Shown here: positions 52,444 to 59,746 of the stretch, piece after piece
How the letters are laid out: every line of letters begins with the position of its first letter
Numbering within the stretch: position 1 is the first letter of the stretch
DNA from: an uncultured Flavobacteriaceae bacterium
GTDB taxonomy: Bacteria; Bacteroidota; Bacteroidia; Flavobacteriales; Flavobacteriaceae
Direction of reading: 5' to 3'
Assembly: GCA_947500585.1 (NCBI GenBank)
Contig: CANMSN010000017.1
Span: 1-64,000, forward strand
DNA: 64,000 nucleotides
Notes under the pieces: model-generated
Told to the model about the DNA's origin: nothing
The model's database searches: none
Seen by the model: the letters and a program-made list of their open reading frames with translations, nothing else
Position numbers and translations under genes: made by a program

Positions 52444-52607
52444 ACGTCATTGCGAATCAGGTTTTTTGCCTGATGAGGTAATCTGTTTAATCATTGGTTA
52501 TTTTTTTAATGTAATTCATTTTAAAAGATTACTTCGTCGAAAAACGCCTCGCAATGAAGTTTACCATTTATAAGTCTAATAAGCGATAAAATACGACTTG
52601 CAATGAC
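52444..52607. repeat. Large palindromic REP-like element (GTCATTGCGA type)
   Basis: CGTCATTGCGA (52445-52455) on the left matches the inverted TCGCAATGA and TTGCAATGACAG on the right. Nested inside are ATCAGG/CCTGAT (52456-52474) and GTAATCT/AGATTAC (52478-52484, 52526-52532). It is the same type as 29730-29790. The stretch 52300-52667 contains no gene. Confidence 0.75.
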
Positions 52608-52631
52608 AGCCCAATTATCATCGGTATTTTG

Positions 52632-52639
52632 TACTTTTG
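52632..52639 (+). promoter_or_regulatory. -7 box before the menaquinone block
   Basis: TACTTTTG matches TAnnTTTG, 28 bases before the thioesterase ATG. No clear -33 TTG is present at the usual spacing. Confidence 0.5.
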
Positions 52640-52667
52640 CAATCGAAATTAAAAATATATTATTTCT

Positions 52668-53090
52668 ATGCAATTATCTAAAAAAAAGGTTTTGGAACAA
52701 GCAGATTTAGCTTGTAAAAACACCTTAATGGAAACATTACAAATTGAGATTATTGACTATGGAGAGGATTTTTTAACAGCAAGAATGCCTGTAAATTCAA
52801 GAGTATATCAACCCGATGGTGTTTTACATGGTGGTGCAACAGCTGCTTTAGCCGAAAGTGTAGGGAGTTTTGCAACACATATTTTTATAGATACAGAAGA
52901 ATTTTTTGTGCGCGGTATAGAAATTACGGCAAACCACTTAAAAAGCGTTAGAGAAGGTTTTGTATATGCAAAAGCGACTTTTTTACATAAAGGAAGAACC
53001 ACACAATTATTGGATATTCGTGTAACCGATGACGCTGACAATTTAATTTCGGTTTGTAAACTAACCACGATTTCTCTACCTAAAAAATAA
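52668..53090 (+). CDS. PaaI-type thioesterase, probable DHNA-CoA thioesterase
   Basis: The 140-residue hotdog protein has ITARMPVNSRVYQPDGVLHGGATAALAESVGS, the PaaI/MenI-type signature with HGG at the acyl-CoA site and the catalytic acidic residue in ALAES. It is 2 bases before a menF-like gene, then menD follows, so the three form an operon. By position it most likely hydrolyses 1,4-dihydroxy-2-naphthoyl-CoA in menaquinone synthesis (menI role); this is inferred from context. Other hotdog thioesterases with other substrates share the motif. Confidence 0.88.
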   Translation: MQLSKKKVLEQADLACKNTLMETLQIEIIDYGEDFLTARMPVNSRVYQPDGVLHGGATAALAESVGSFATHIFIDTEEFFVRGIEITANHLKSVREGFVYAKATFLHKGRTTQLLDIRVTDDADNLISVCKLTTISLPKK

Positions 53091-53092
53091 GC

Positions 53093-54214
53093 ATGATATC
53101 AGACGATTTTTTCGAGCAGATTAGCATGCAATTTCGTAATAAGTTACCTTTTGTAGCTTATAGAAAGCCAAATCAAGAACAATTAATAGCAAGATTGCAA
53201 CAAGGTACCAATCTGCATTTTGTAAAAGATTTTTCAGAAAAGGGCTTTGTGTTTTCGCCTTTTGATGACATTGAGAAAACCGTTATTATTCCGAATCAGA
53301 TTTCTAAAGTTATTTATGGTCACCAACCATACTGCGATCCCATAGTGGTTGATAAAAGTAAATTTGATGATACTTTATTAGAAAAGTCAAAAACGCAGCA
53401 CATCAATTTAATTCAAAAAGGTGTTGAAGCCATAAAAAACTCAGGATTAAAGAAAGTAGTTTTGTCGCGGTGTGAAACGGTAGCATTAAACGAGAAAAAT
53501 CCGATTGAAATTTTTAGAAATCTAACCAAACATTATAAATCGGCATTAATTTATTGTTGGTATCATCCTAAGGTTGGATTGTGGTTAGGTGCAACTCCAG
53601 AAACCTTATTAAAAATTGAAAACAATCGGTTTTCTATCATGGCATTAGCGGGTACGCAAGATTATAAAGGAAGTTTAGATGTAGAATGGCAGCAAAAAGA
53701 AAAACAAGAACAGCAATATGTAACTGATTTTATTATTGATAATTTAAAATCATCGGTAAATCGAATTGATGCTTCAGAGGTTAAAACCGTTCGTGCTGGA
53801 AATTTATTGCATTTAAGAACACTAATTTCTGCACAATTAAAGCCAAATACCGCATTAAAGCATATTATTGAAGTGTTGCACCCAACACCCGCAGTTTGTG
53901 GCTTACCAAAGCAAATAGCTAAAAATTTCATTTTAAAACACGAGCATTATAACCGCGAGTTTTATACGGGCTTTTTAGGCGAATTAAATGGTGAAACTAC
54001 TGTTGCACCGCGTTCTGGAAAACGAAATATAGAAAACAGAGCTTACGCCGTTACCAAAAGCAGTACGCAACTTTACGTTAACTTACGTTGTATGCAAATT
54101 AAAGACAATCAAGCCATTATTTATGTTGGCGGTGGTATAACGGAAAACTCAGATGCTGAAAGTGAATGGCAAGAAACCATATCGAAATCGTTAGTGATTA
54201 AATCTATCTTATAA
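53093..54214 (+). CDS. menF: Isochorismate synthase
   Basis: The 373-residue chorismate-utilising enzyme converts chorismate to isochorismate. It has VLSRCETVAL, LIYCWYHPKVGLWLGATPETLLK, MALAGTQDYKG, LHLRTLISAQL, and HPTPAVCGLPK with a C-terminal YVGGGITENSDAESEWQE Mg2+ site. The size fits single-domain MenF/EntC. Its neighbours, the MenI-like thioesterase (2-base gap) and MenD (49-base gap), show that it feeds menaquinone rather than siderophore synthesis. Confidence 0.95.
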   Translation: MISDDFFEQISMQFRNKLPFVAYRKPNQEQLIARLQQGTNLHFVKDFSEKGFVFSPFDDIEKTVIIPNQISKVIYGHQPYCDPIVVDKSKFDDTLLEKSKTQHINLIQKGVEAIKNSGLKKVVLSRCETVALNEKNPIEIFRNLTKHYKSALIYCWYHPKVGLWLGATPETLLKIENNRFSIMALAGTQDYKGSLDVEWQQKEKQEQQYVTDFIIDNLKSSVNRIDASEVKTVRAGNLLHLRTLISAQLKPNTALKHIIEVLHPTPAVCGLPKQIAKNFILKHEHYNREFYTGFLGELNGETTVAPRSGKRNIENRAYAVTKSSTQLYVNLRCMQIKDNQAIIYVGGGITENSDAESEWQETISKSLVIKSIL

Positions 54215-54238
54215 AGGTCATTTTACTTAGCTATTTTG

Positions 54239-54246
54239 TATTTTTG
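54239..54246 (+). promoter_or_regulatory. -7 box before menD
   Basis: TATTTTTG matches TAnnTTTG, 17 bases before the menD ATG, so menD may also have its own promoter. A -33 TTG is not clear. Confidence 0.4.
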
Positions 54247-54263
54247 TATAACAAAATTACTAG

Positions 54264-56024
54264 ATGGTTTACCCTAAAATTCCGCTTGCACAAACCGTAG
54301 TTCAGCTTTGTAAAGCAAAAGGAATAAAACATATTATAATATCTCCTGGTAGCAGAAATGCGCCACTTACTATTGGTTTTACAAACGATCCTTATTTTAA
54401 ATGCTATAGTATTGTAGATGAGCGTTGTGCGGCGTTTTTTGCTTTAGGCATTGCACAACAATTACAAGAACCAGCTGCTGTTGTATGTACTTCGGGTAGT
54501 GCGTTACTCAATTATTATCCAGCGATTTCTGAAGCGTTTTATAGCGATATTCCTTTGGTAGTGCTATCTGCCGACAGACCAAAACATTTAATTGGTATTG
54601 GTGATGGACAAACTATTAACCAGAAAGACGTTTTTAAAAACCATATTTTATATTCAGCAAATTTGAAGTTGGATTTAAAAGATGAAAAATATGTGCCTGC
54701 TCATGAAGAGCTACCCATTATTAAGAATTTAGAAAACAAATTTGAGCGTTTATTGGGGTTGCAGAAAGATATTCAAACACATAATGAAGAAGAAATAAAT
54801 ACGGCCATTAACCTTGCTATTTTTAAGAACGGACCTGTGCATATAAATATTCCGTTTGATGAACCTTTATATGAAACCGTTGATAAATTGAGTGTTTCTC
54901 CTAAAGTTATAGAAGTTCCAAATAAATTAAATGAAGTTGATGATTACACGATTGAAAATTGTTTAGAACATTGGAATGCTGCGACTAAAAAAATGATTTT
55001 AGTAGGCGTAAATACACCAAATACTATTGAACAAAAACACCTTGACGCATTAGCTAAAGATGATAGTGTTATTGTTTTTACGGAAACAACATCTAATTTA
55101 CATCACGACAGTATTTTTCCGAGTATCGATCAAATTATTGCACCGTTATCTGAATACGAACAGAAACAATTGCAACCTGATATTTTAATCACTTTTGGAG
55201 GCTTAATAGTTTCTAAAAAAATAAAAAGCCTGTTGCGAAAGCATGCTCCAAAACAGCATTGGCATATTGATATTAAAAAAGCTAACGATACATTTTTTTG
55301 TTTAAGTAATCATATTCAAAATAATCCTAATCAATTTTTTACAAGTTTTATTTCTAAGATTGCACACTATGTAAAAAGCGATTATAAAACCATTTGGACT
55401 ACTATAAAACAAAAGCGATTGGAAAAGCATAATGCGTATTTAAAAGAGATTCCATTTTCCGATTTCACTTTTTTTGATGTGGTTCTAAAATCCATTCCCA
55501 ATAACACGGTGCTTCAAGTTAGTAATAGTTCTGCTATTCGTTATACCCAGTTATTCAACTTAAATAAAACCTTAGAAGTGTTTTGTAATCGAGGAACTAG
55601 TGGTATTGATGGAAGCACATCTACAGCCATTGGTAGTGCAGTAGCCAATGCAAAACAAACAACTTTTATTACTGGCGATTTAAGTTTTCTGTACGATAGT
55701 AATGCGCTATGGAATAATTATATTCCAAATAATTTTAGAATTATAGTTATAAATAATAGAGGAGGAGGTATTTTTAGGATTCTTCCAGGACATAAAGACA
55801 CTGAAAATTTCGATACCTATTTTGAAACCAATCATCATTTAACTGCAGAACATTTGTGTAAAATGTATGGTTTTATATATGAAAAAGCTTCTAATGCTAA
55901 AGAATTACAAACATGTTTAGAATCTTTTTATGCCCCTCATAAACAGCCAAAACTTTTGGAAGTATTTACACCTAAGGAAGTTAACGACGCTGTTCTTTTA
56001 AACTATTTTAAGTATATTAAGTAA
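54264..56024 (+). CDS. menD: 2-succinyl-5-enolpyruvyl-6-hydroxy-3-cyclohexene-1-carboxylate synthase MenD
   Basis: MenD condenses isochorismate with 2-oxoglutarate using thiamine diphosphate, the second step of menaquinone synthesis. The 586-residue product has IISPGSRNAPLTI, the TPP Glu in FSIVDERCAAFFALGIAQ, SAD-type RPKHLIGIGDGQTINQ, and the TPP/Mg site GDLSFLYDSNAL...NNRGGGIFRILPGHKDTENFDTYF. Length is normal. It completes the block thioesterase-menF-menD. Later steps (menB, menE, menC) are not in the window. Confidence 0.97.
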   Translation: MVYPKIPLAQTVVQLCKAKGIKHIIISPGSRNAPLTIGFTNDPYFKCYSIVDERCAAFFALGIAQQLQEPAAVVCTSGSALLNYYPAISEAFYSDIPLVVLSADRPKHLIGIGDGQTINQKDVFKNHILYSANLKLDLKDEKYVPAHEELPIIKNLENKFERLLGLQKDIQTHNEEEINTAINLAIFKNGPVHINIPFDEPLYETVDKLSVSPKVIEVPNKLNEVDDYTIENCLEHWNAATKKMILVGVNTPNTIEQKHLDALAKDDSVIVFTETTSNLHHDSIFPSIDQIIAPLSEYEQKQLQPDILITFGGLIVSKKIKSLLRKHAPKQHWHIDIKKANDTFFCLSNHIQNNPNQFFTSFISKIAHYVKSDYKTIWTTIKQKRLEKHNAYLKEIPFSDFTFFDVVLKSIPNNTVLQVSNSSAIRYTQLFNLNKTLEVFCNRGTSGIDGSTSTAIGSAVANAKQTTFITGDLSFLYDSNALWNNYIPNNFRIIVINNRGGGIFRILPGHKDTENFDTYFETNHHLTAEHLCKMYGFIYEKASNAKELQTCLESFYAPHKQPKLLEVFTPKEVNDAVLLNYFKYIK

Positions 56025-56110
56025 ATAATGTGACATTTTAATTTAAACTATGTCTAAAATTAGGTATATTTAAACAGTATTTTACAAACATTTTAAAAAG
56101 ACTATTAATT

Positions 56111-56449
56111 ATGAGTAAAAGAGATGAACTTATTGCTAAATACGCAGCAGATTTAAAAGATAAATGTGGCGTAACTCCAGACATGGATTTATTAACAAAA
56201 GTAACTATTGGTTGTGGACCATCAATTTACAACGCTGATGCTTCAACTGTTTCAGGGTCAGATGAATCAGAATTAGCAACCGTAAAAAACAATTTCTTAA
56301 TTAAAAAGCTAGGATTAGCTGATGGTCCAGCTTTAGATGCTGGAATCGCAGCAGTTATTGAACAATATGGTAAATCAAACAGAAACAAATACAGAGCTGT
56401 TGTGTATTACTTATTAACTAAGCACTTTAAAAAAGAATCTGCTTACTAA
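56111..56449 (+). CDS. DUF2853 family protein
   Basis: The 112-residue cytosolic protein begins MSKRDELIAKYAADLKDKCG and contains VTIGCGPSIYNADASTVSGSDESELATVKNNFLIKKLGL, then a helical C-terminus (NKYRAVVYYLLTKHFKKE). This matches the DUF2853 family, which is widespread and of unknown function, with a helical bundle fold. It lies 86 bases after menD and ends in a terminator at 56472-56500. Confidence 0.88.
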   Translation: MSKRDELIAKYAADLKDKCGVTPDMDLLTKVTIGCGPSIYNADASTVSGSDESELATVKNNFLIKKLGLADGPALDAGIAAVIEQYGKSNRNKYRAVVYYLLTKHFKKESAY

Positions 56450-56471
56450 ATAGCATTTTTTATAAAAACTT

Positions 56472-56500
56472 AAAGCGTTACATTATTGTAGCGCTTTTTT
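56472..56500 (+). terminator. Terminator after the DUF2853 gene
   Basis: AAAGCGTTAC (56472-56481) pairs with GTAGCGCTTT (56488-56497) with one G-U, followed by T residues. Confidence 0.75.
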
Positions 56501-56522
56501 ATTATCCAAAACGTAATATGAT

Positions 56523-56530
56523 TACCTTTG
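56523..56530 (+). promoter_or_regulatory. -7 box ending 4 bases before ATG (possible leaderless start)
   Basis: TACCTTTG matches TAnnTTTG and ends at 56530; CGCC then precedes the ATG at 56535. Transcription would begin at or next to the start codon. Compare 58174-58181. Confidence 0.55.
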
Positions 56531-56534
56531 CGCC

Positions 56535-57365
56535 ATGATAACATTAGGGCAAGTAAATACATTAGAAATACTTCGTGAAACAGATCACGGTGTTTATTTA
56601 ATTGATGAAGAAGACAACGAAGTTTTATTACCCAACAGGTATGTTCCTAAGGAATTTAAAATTTGGGATAAGCTGGAGGTTTTCGTTTATTTAGATAATG
56701 AAGAACGCCCTGTGGCATCAACCGATATGCCATACATCATGCGCGATGATTTTGCCTTATTGCGCTGTAATCAAGTTACGAATTATGGCGCTTTTCTAGA
56801 TTGGGGCTTGGTTAAAGAATTATTTTGCCCGTTTAAAGAGCAAGCTTTCAAAATGAAACCAGGAGGTTGGTATTTGGTACATTGTTACTTAGATGAAAAA
56901 ACCGATAGGTTAGTAGCATCAAGTAAAACCAATCGGTTTTTAGATAATAGAGAATTAACGGTTCAGCAATTTGATGAAGTAGATTTAATTGTATCACATC
57001 CATCAGATATTGGAATGAATGTTATTGTCAATAAAACACATTTAGGCTTAATTTATAAAGATCAAATTTTTAAAGACCTTAGTATTGGCGATAAAATAAA
57101 AGGTATTGTTAAAAAAATAAGACCTGGAAATAAATTGGATATTGGCTTAGGGCAAATAGGCTATAGAAATATTGAACCTAATGCAGAGCGTATTATGAAT
57201 GAATTACACGATAATAGTGGTTTTTTAAACCTTACTGACAAATCGAGTCCTGAAGCCATAAAAGATGTGCTTCAAATGAGTAAAAAGAACTTTAAGAAAG
57301 CGATTGGTACTTTATACAAACAACGCCAAATTGAAATTAAATCTGATGGTATTTATTTAGTTTAA
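56535..57365 (+). CDS. CvfB-like S1 RNA-binding protein
   Basis: The 276-residue protein has N-terminal OB-fold segments (GQVNTLEILRETDHGVYLIDEED, LLPNRYVPKEFKIWDKLEVFVYLD) and S1-type domains including FALLRCNQVTNYGAFLDWGLVKELFCPFKEQ and IVNKTHLGLIYKDQIFKDLSIGDKIKGIVKKIRPGNKLDIG, then a winged-helix-like tail (SPEAIKDVLQMSKKNFKKAIGTLYKQ). This is the CvfB/YitL layout; CvfB binds RNA. The short, A-rich leader fits a leaderless mRNA. It overlaps the end of the convergent STAS-like gene by 9 bases. Confidence 0.9.
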   Translation: MITLGQVNTLEILRETDHGVYLIDEEDNEVLLPNRYVPKEFKIWDKLEVFVYLDNEERPVASTDMPYIMRDDFALLRCNQVTNYGAFLDWGLVKELFCPFKEQAFKMKPGGWYLVHCYLDEKTDRLVASSKTNRFLDNRELTVQQFDEVDLIVSHPSDIGMNVIVNKTHLGLIYKDQIFKDLSIGDKIKGIVKKIRPGNKLDIGLGQIGYRNIEPNAERIMNELHDNSGFLNLTDKSSPEAIKDVLQMSKKNFKKAIGTLYKQRQIEIKSDGIYLV

Positions 57366-57785
57366 AGAGAAAAAATTGCTAGTTTTCAACTTATTGTAAA
57401 CGGTATTAATAGCTTCATAAATATTATCATAATCTACTTTTTCAGAAAGACAAAAATCATTTTCTAACTCGGCATTCATTTTGCTAGCAAGATCATGACC
57501 AACTACACCATAAGCGTATAAGTTTTTGGCTTTTTCTCTATATGAAGGTGTGTTTAATAAATCTACAGAATAAGAATTTATACGATTGGCCACAACGCCA
57601 TAAGGTTGATTATCTCCAAAATACGAATTTAGTTCATCAATGACCATTGGTGCGTTGTTAATATCAAAATGGATACCTTCATGTAGTTCTACAACAGCTA
57701 TATGGTTGAAAAAAAAGATATTACCTAATTTATTCTCTACGAACTTGATAATTTGATTTGAAAAATCAGATTCTGTTATTTTCAT
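57357..57785 (-). CDS. Small STAS/SpoIIAA-like protein, paralogue of the gene at 6300
   Basis: The 142-residue product reads IIKFVENKLGNIFFFNHIAVVELHEGIHFDINNAPMVIDELNSYF, then YGVVANRINSYSVDLLNTPSYREKAKNL and VVGHDLASKM. The NR-x-x-SY-x-V core and the hydrophobic VV-x-HD strand match the protein at 6300-6707 (NRVTSYAVNPLIY, IAIVTHDKK), indicating a paralogous pair. No catalytic residues stand out. A perfect palindrome (57852-57868) lies 67 bases before its start. The function is unknown. Confidence 0.72.
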   Translation of the reverse strand: MKITESDFSNQIIKFVENKLGNIFFFNHIAVVELHEGIHFDINNAPMVIDELNSYFGDNQPYGVVANRINSYSVDLLNTPSYREKAKNLYAYGVVGHDLASKMNAELENDFCLSEKVDYDNIYEAINTVYNKLKTSNFFSLN

Positions 57786-57851
57786 TTTACTGCAAATCTT
57801 TACCTCGTTGCTCTAGGGGGTTAAATTATAAACGATAATTTGGGTTGCTAG

Positions 57852-57868
57852 TATATGTGACACATATA
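57852..57868. promoter_or_regulatory. Palindrome TATATGTG-A-CACATATA
   Basis: The 17-bp sequence has perfect 8-bp arms around a single A. It resembles a compact CRP/FNR-type site (TGTGA...TCACA is the classical form) but with a 1-base centre. It lies 67 bases before the STAS-like gene. Confidence 0.5.
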
Positions 57869-57927
57869 AAATTCTTACGTCACATAACTACTTTTATTTA
57901 ACTATAAAAATCAAGTTGCAAATATAC

Positions 57928-57939
57928 TATGCTTGCATA
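57928..57939. promoter_or_regulatory. Palindrome TATGCTTGCATA, similar to 44962-44973
   Basis: TATGCTTGCATA differs from the perfect palindrome TATGCATGCATA at one base, and both are followed by ATAT-rich sequence (ACTATGC-W-TGCATAATAT). It lies 143 bases before the STAS-like gene and 247 before mnmE. Confidence 0.5.
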
Positions 57940-58173
57940 ATATATTAAAGTTAAATATATAATAATTGTAAACTATTGTTATTCTAGTTGTTAATCCATT
58001 AATTATTTAATAAAAATGAAAATTTTAATTTTATAGATGAGAAATAATCACTGTTATTGATAGAAACAGCTTCATATAAAATTTAGAATTTGAATAAACC
58101 TTTAACTTTTTTAAAAAAACGTAATTATGGTATTTATCTATATTAAGTTAAGCGGTTAACATTTCAAATTTAG

Positions 58174-58181
58174 TATTTTTG
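58174..58181 (+). promoter_or_regulatory. -7 box ending 4 bases before the mnmE ATG
   Basis: TATTTTTG ends at 58181; TTAC then precedes the ATG at 58186, the same 4-base gap as for the CvfB-like gene. No TTG at -33 is obvious. Confidence 0.5.
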
Positions 58182-58185
58182 TTAC

Positions 58186-59574
58186 ATGATAAATAAAGAC
58201 ACTATTGTAGCTTTAGCAACACCTTCTGGAGCTGGTGCTATTGCTGTTATTCGTCTGTCTGGACAAGATGCTATTACCTTTGCTGAGCGTCAGTTTAAAT
58301 CTATTTCAGGTAAAGTTTTAAGTAAACAAGCTACTCATACCATACATCTTGGGCATATTATTGATCAAGAAAGAACTATTGATGAAGTATTAGTCTCAAT
58401 TTTTAAAAACCCAAACTCCTATACAGGTGAAAATGTTGTAGAAATATCTTGTCACGGTTCAAATTATATTCAACAAGAAATTATTCAATTATTCTTAAGA
58501 AAAGGATGTCGAATGGCCTCTGCAGGCGAATTTACATTGCGTGCTTTTTTAAATGGTAAGTTAGATTTAAGTCAAGCCGAAGCAGTAGCAGATTTGATTT
58601 CTAGTGATAATGAAGCCTCTCATCAAATAGCGATGCAACAAATGCGTGGCGGGTTTTCATCTGAAATAGCTAAACTTCGTGAAGAACTTTTAAATTTTGC
58701 TTCTTTAATTGAATTAGAATTAGATTTTGCTGAAGAAGATGTAGAATTTGCAGACCGAACACAATTTAAGGCATTGGTAGAGCGAATTACTTTCGTGTTA
58801 AAACGATTAATTGATTCGTTTGCGGTTGGAAATGTTATTAAAAATGGTATTCCAGTTGCTATTGTAGGCGAACCTAATGTTGGAAAGTCTACACTGTTAA
58901 ATGCACTTTTGAATGAGGAGCGCGCTATTGTATCAGAAATAGCAGGAACTACCAGAGATACTATAGAAGATGAGATATCGGTAGGAGGGATAGGGTTTCG
59001 ATTTATTGATACCGCTGGTATTCGTGAAACTAAAGATGTAGTTGAAAGCATAGGCATTAAAAAGACCTTTGAAAAAATAGACCAAGCTCAAGTTGTTATT
59101 TATTTATTTGACAGCTTTAATTCAATTAAGAATTTGAAATTGATTCAAATTGAACTTGAAAAAATTAAAAACAAATATCCGTTAAAACCGCTTTTAGTTA
59201 TTGCAAATAAAGTGGATATGCTTTCTGATGAAGAAATAAATACATTACAATCAAAAATTGATGGTATAGAATTATTATCAGCAAAAAAAGGTATTGGTGT
59301 TGAAAATTTAAAAGACAAGCTTTTATCTTTTGTTAATACCGGCGTATTAAGAAATAATGACACTATTGTTACAAATTCACGCCATTATGATGCGCTGCTA
59401 AAAGCTTTTGAAGACATACAAAAGGTGAAAGAGGGATTAGAGTCTGGATTATCTGGTGATTTGTTAGCTATTGATATCCGACAAGCTTTATATTATTTTG
59501 GTGAGATTACAGGTGAAATAACAAATGACGATTTATTAGGGAATATATTTGCTAATTTTTGTATTGGTAAATAA
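58186..59574 (+). CDS. mnmE: tRNA modification GTPase MnmE
   Basis: MnmE with MnmG adds a 5-aminomethyl or 5-carboxymethylaminomethyl group to U34 in certain tRNAs. The 462-residue product has the folate-binding N-terminal domain (DTIVALATPSGAGAIAVIRLSG), the G domain with P-loop GEPNVGKST (228-236, Lys234), the G2/G3 region EIAGTTRDTIEDEI and DTAGIRE, G4 NKVD, and the C-terminal motif CIGK, where the Cys is needed for activity. Length is typical. It is monocistronic, with a -7 box immediately before the ATG. Confidence 0.98.
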   Translation: MINKDTIVALATPSGAGAIAVIRLSGQDAITFAERQFKSISGKVLSKQATHTIHLGHIIDQERTIDEVLVSIFKNPNSYTGENVVEISCHGSNYIQQEIIQLFLRKGCRMASAGEFTLRAFLNGKLDLSQAEAVADLISSDNEASHQIAMQQMRGGFSSEIAKLREELLNFASLIELELDFAEEDVEFADRTQFKALVERITFVLKRLIDSFAVGNVIKNGIPVAIVGEPNVGKSTLLNALLNEERAIVSEIAGTTRDTIEDEISVGGIGFRFIDTAGIRETKDVVESIGIKKTFEKIDQAQVVIYLFDSFNSIKNLKLIQIELEKIKNKYPLKPLLVIANKVDMLSDEEINTLQSKIDGIELLSAKKGIGVENLKDKLLSFVNTGVLRNNDTIVTNSRHYDALLKAFEDIQKVKEGLESGLSGDLLAIDIRQALYYFGEITGEITNDDLLGNIFANFCIGK

Positions 59575-59591
59575 ATCTTAAGCCATTTAAA

Positions 59592-59606
59592 AGACAATCA
59601 TTGTCT
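59592..59606 (+). repeat. Small palindrome after mnmE
   Basis: AGACAAT-C-ATTGTCT is a perfect 7-bp palindrome, 18 bases after the mnmE stop. There is no T-run, so it is not a clear terminator. Confidence 0.35.
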
Positions 59607-59690
59607 GAAATTGAAATAGCAGTTAGTCTCAATTCCGGCAAATAAATTCATTCTTCAAAAAAATAAATTATTAAAATAATCGACAAAACG

Positions 59691-59721
59691 TTTGTTTTTT
59701 TCGTTTAATTACATATTTTTG
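59691..59721 (+). promoter_or_regulatory. Promoter with -33 TTTG and -7 TATTTTTG
   Basis: TTTG (59691-59694), 19 bases, then TATTTTTG (59714-59721) matches the TTG-N17-23-TAnnTTTG consensus of this phylum. The ATG is 25 bases further on. Confidence 0.65.
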
Positions 59722-59746
59722 CTAAATAATCCCTTAAATCGTTATC

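Larger units (their letters stand above)
57786..58185. other. Gene-free divergent intergenic region with two palindromes
   Basis: This 400-base gap separates the STAS-like gene from divergent mnmE. It contains palindromes at 57852-57868 and 57928-57939 and a -7 box for mnmE (58174-58181). Otherwise it is AT-rich with no credible ORF. Confidence 0.7.

Noticed and set aside
57786-57850. Possible tRNA-like fragment near GTTGCTCTAGGGGGTTAAA
   Set aside because: No cloverleaf or anticodon stem could be drawn; no tRNA recognised anywhere in the window.
59575-59746. A possible small RNA between mnmE and the exported protein gene
   Set aside because: Only one 7-bp palindrome is present and the region is used by the next gene's promoter.
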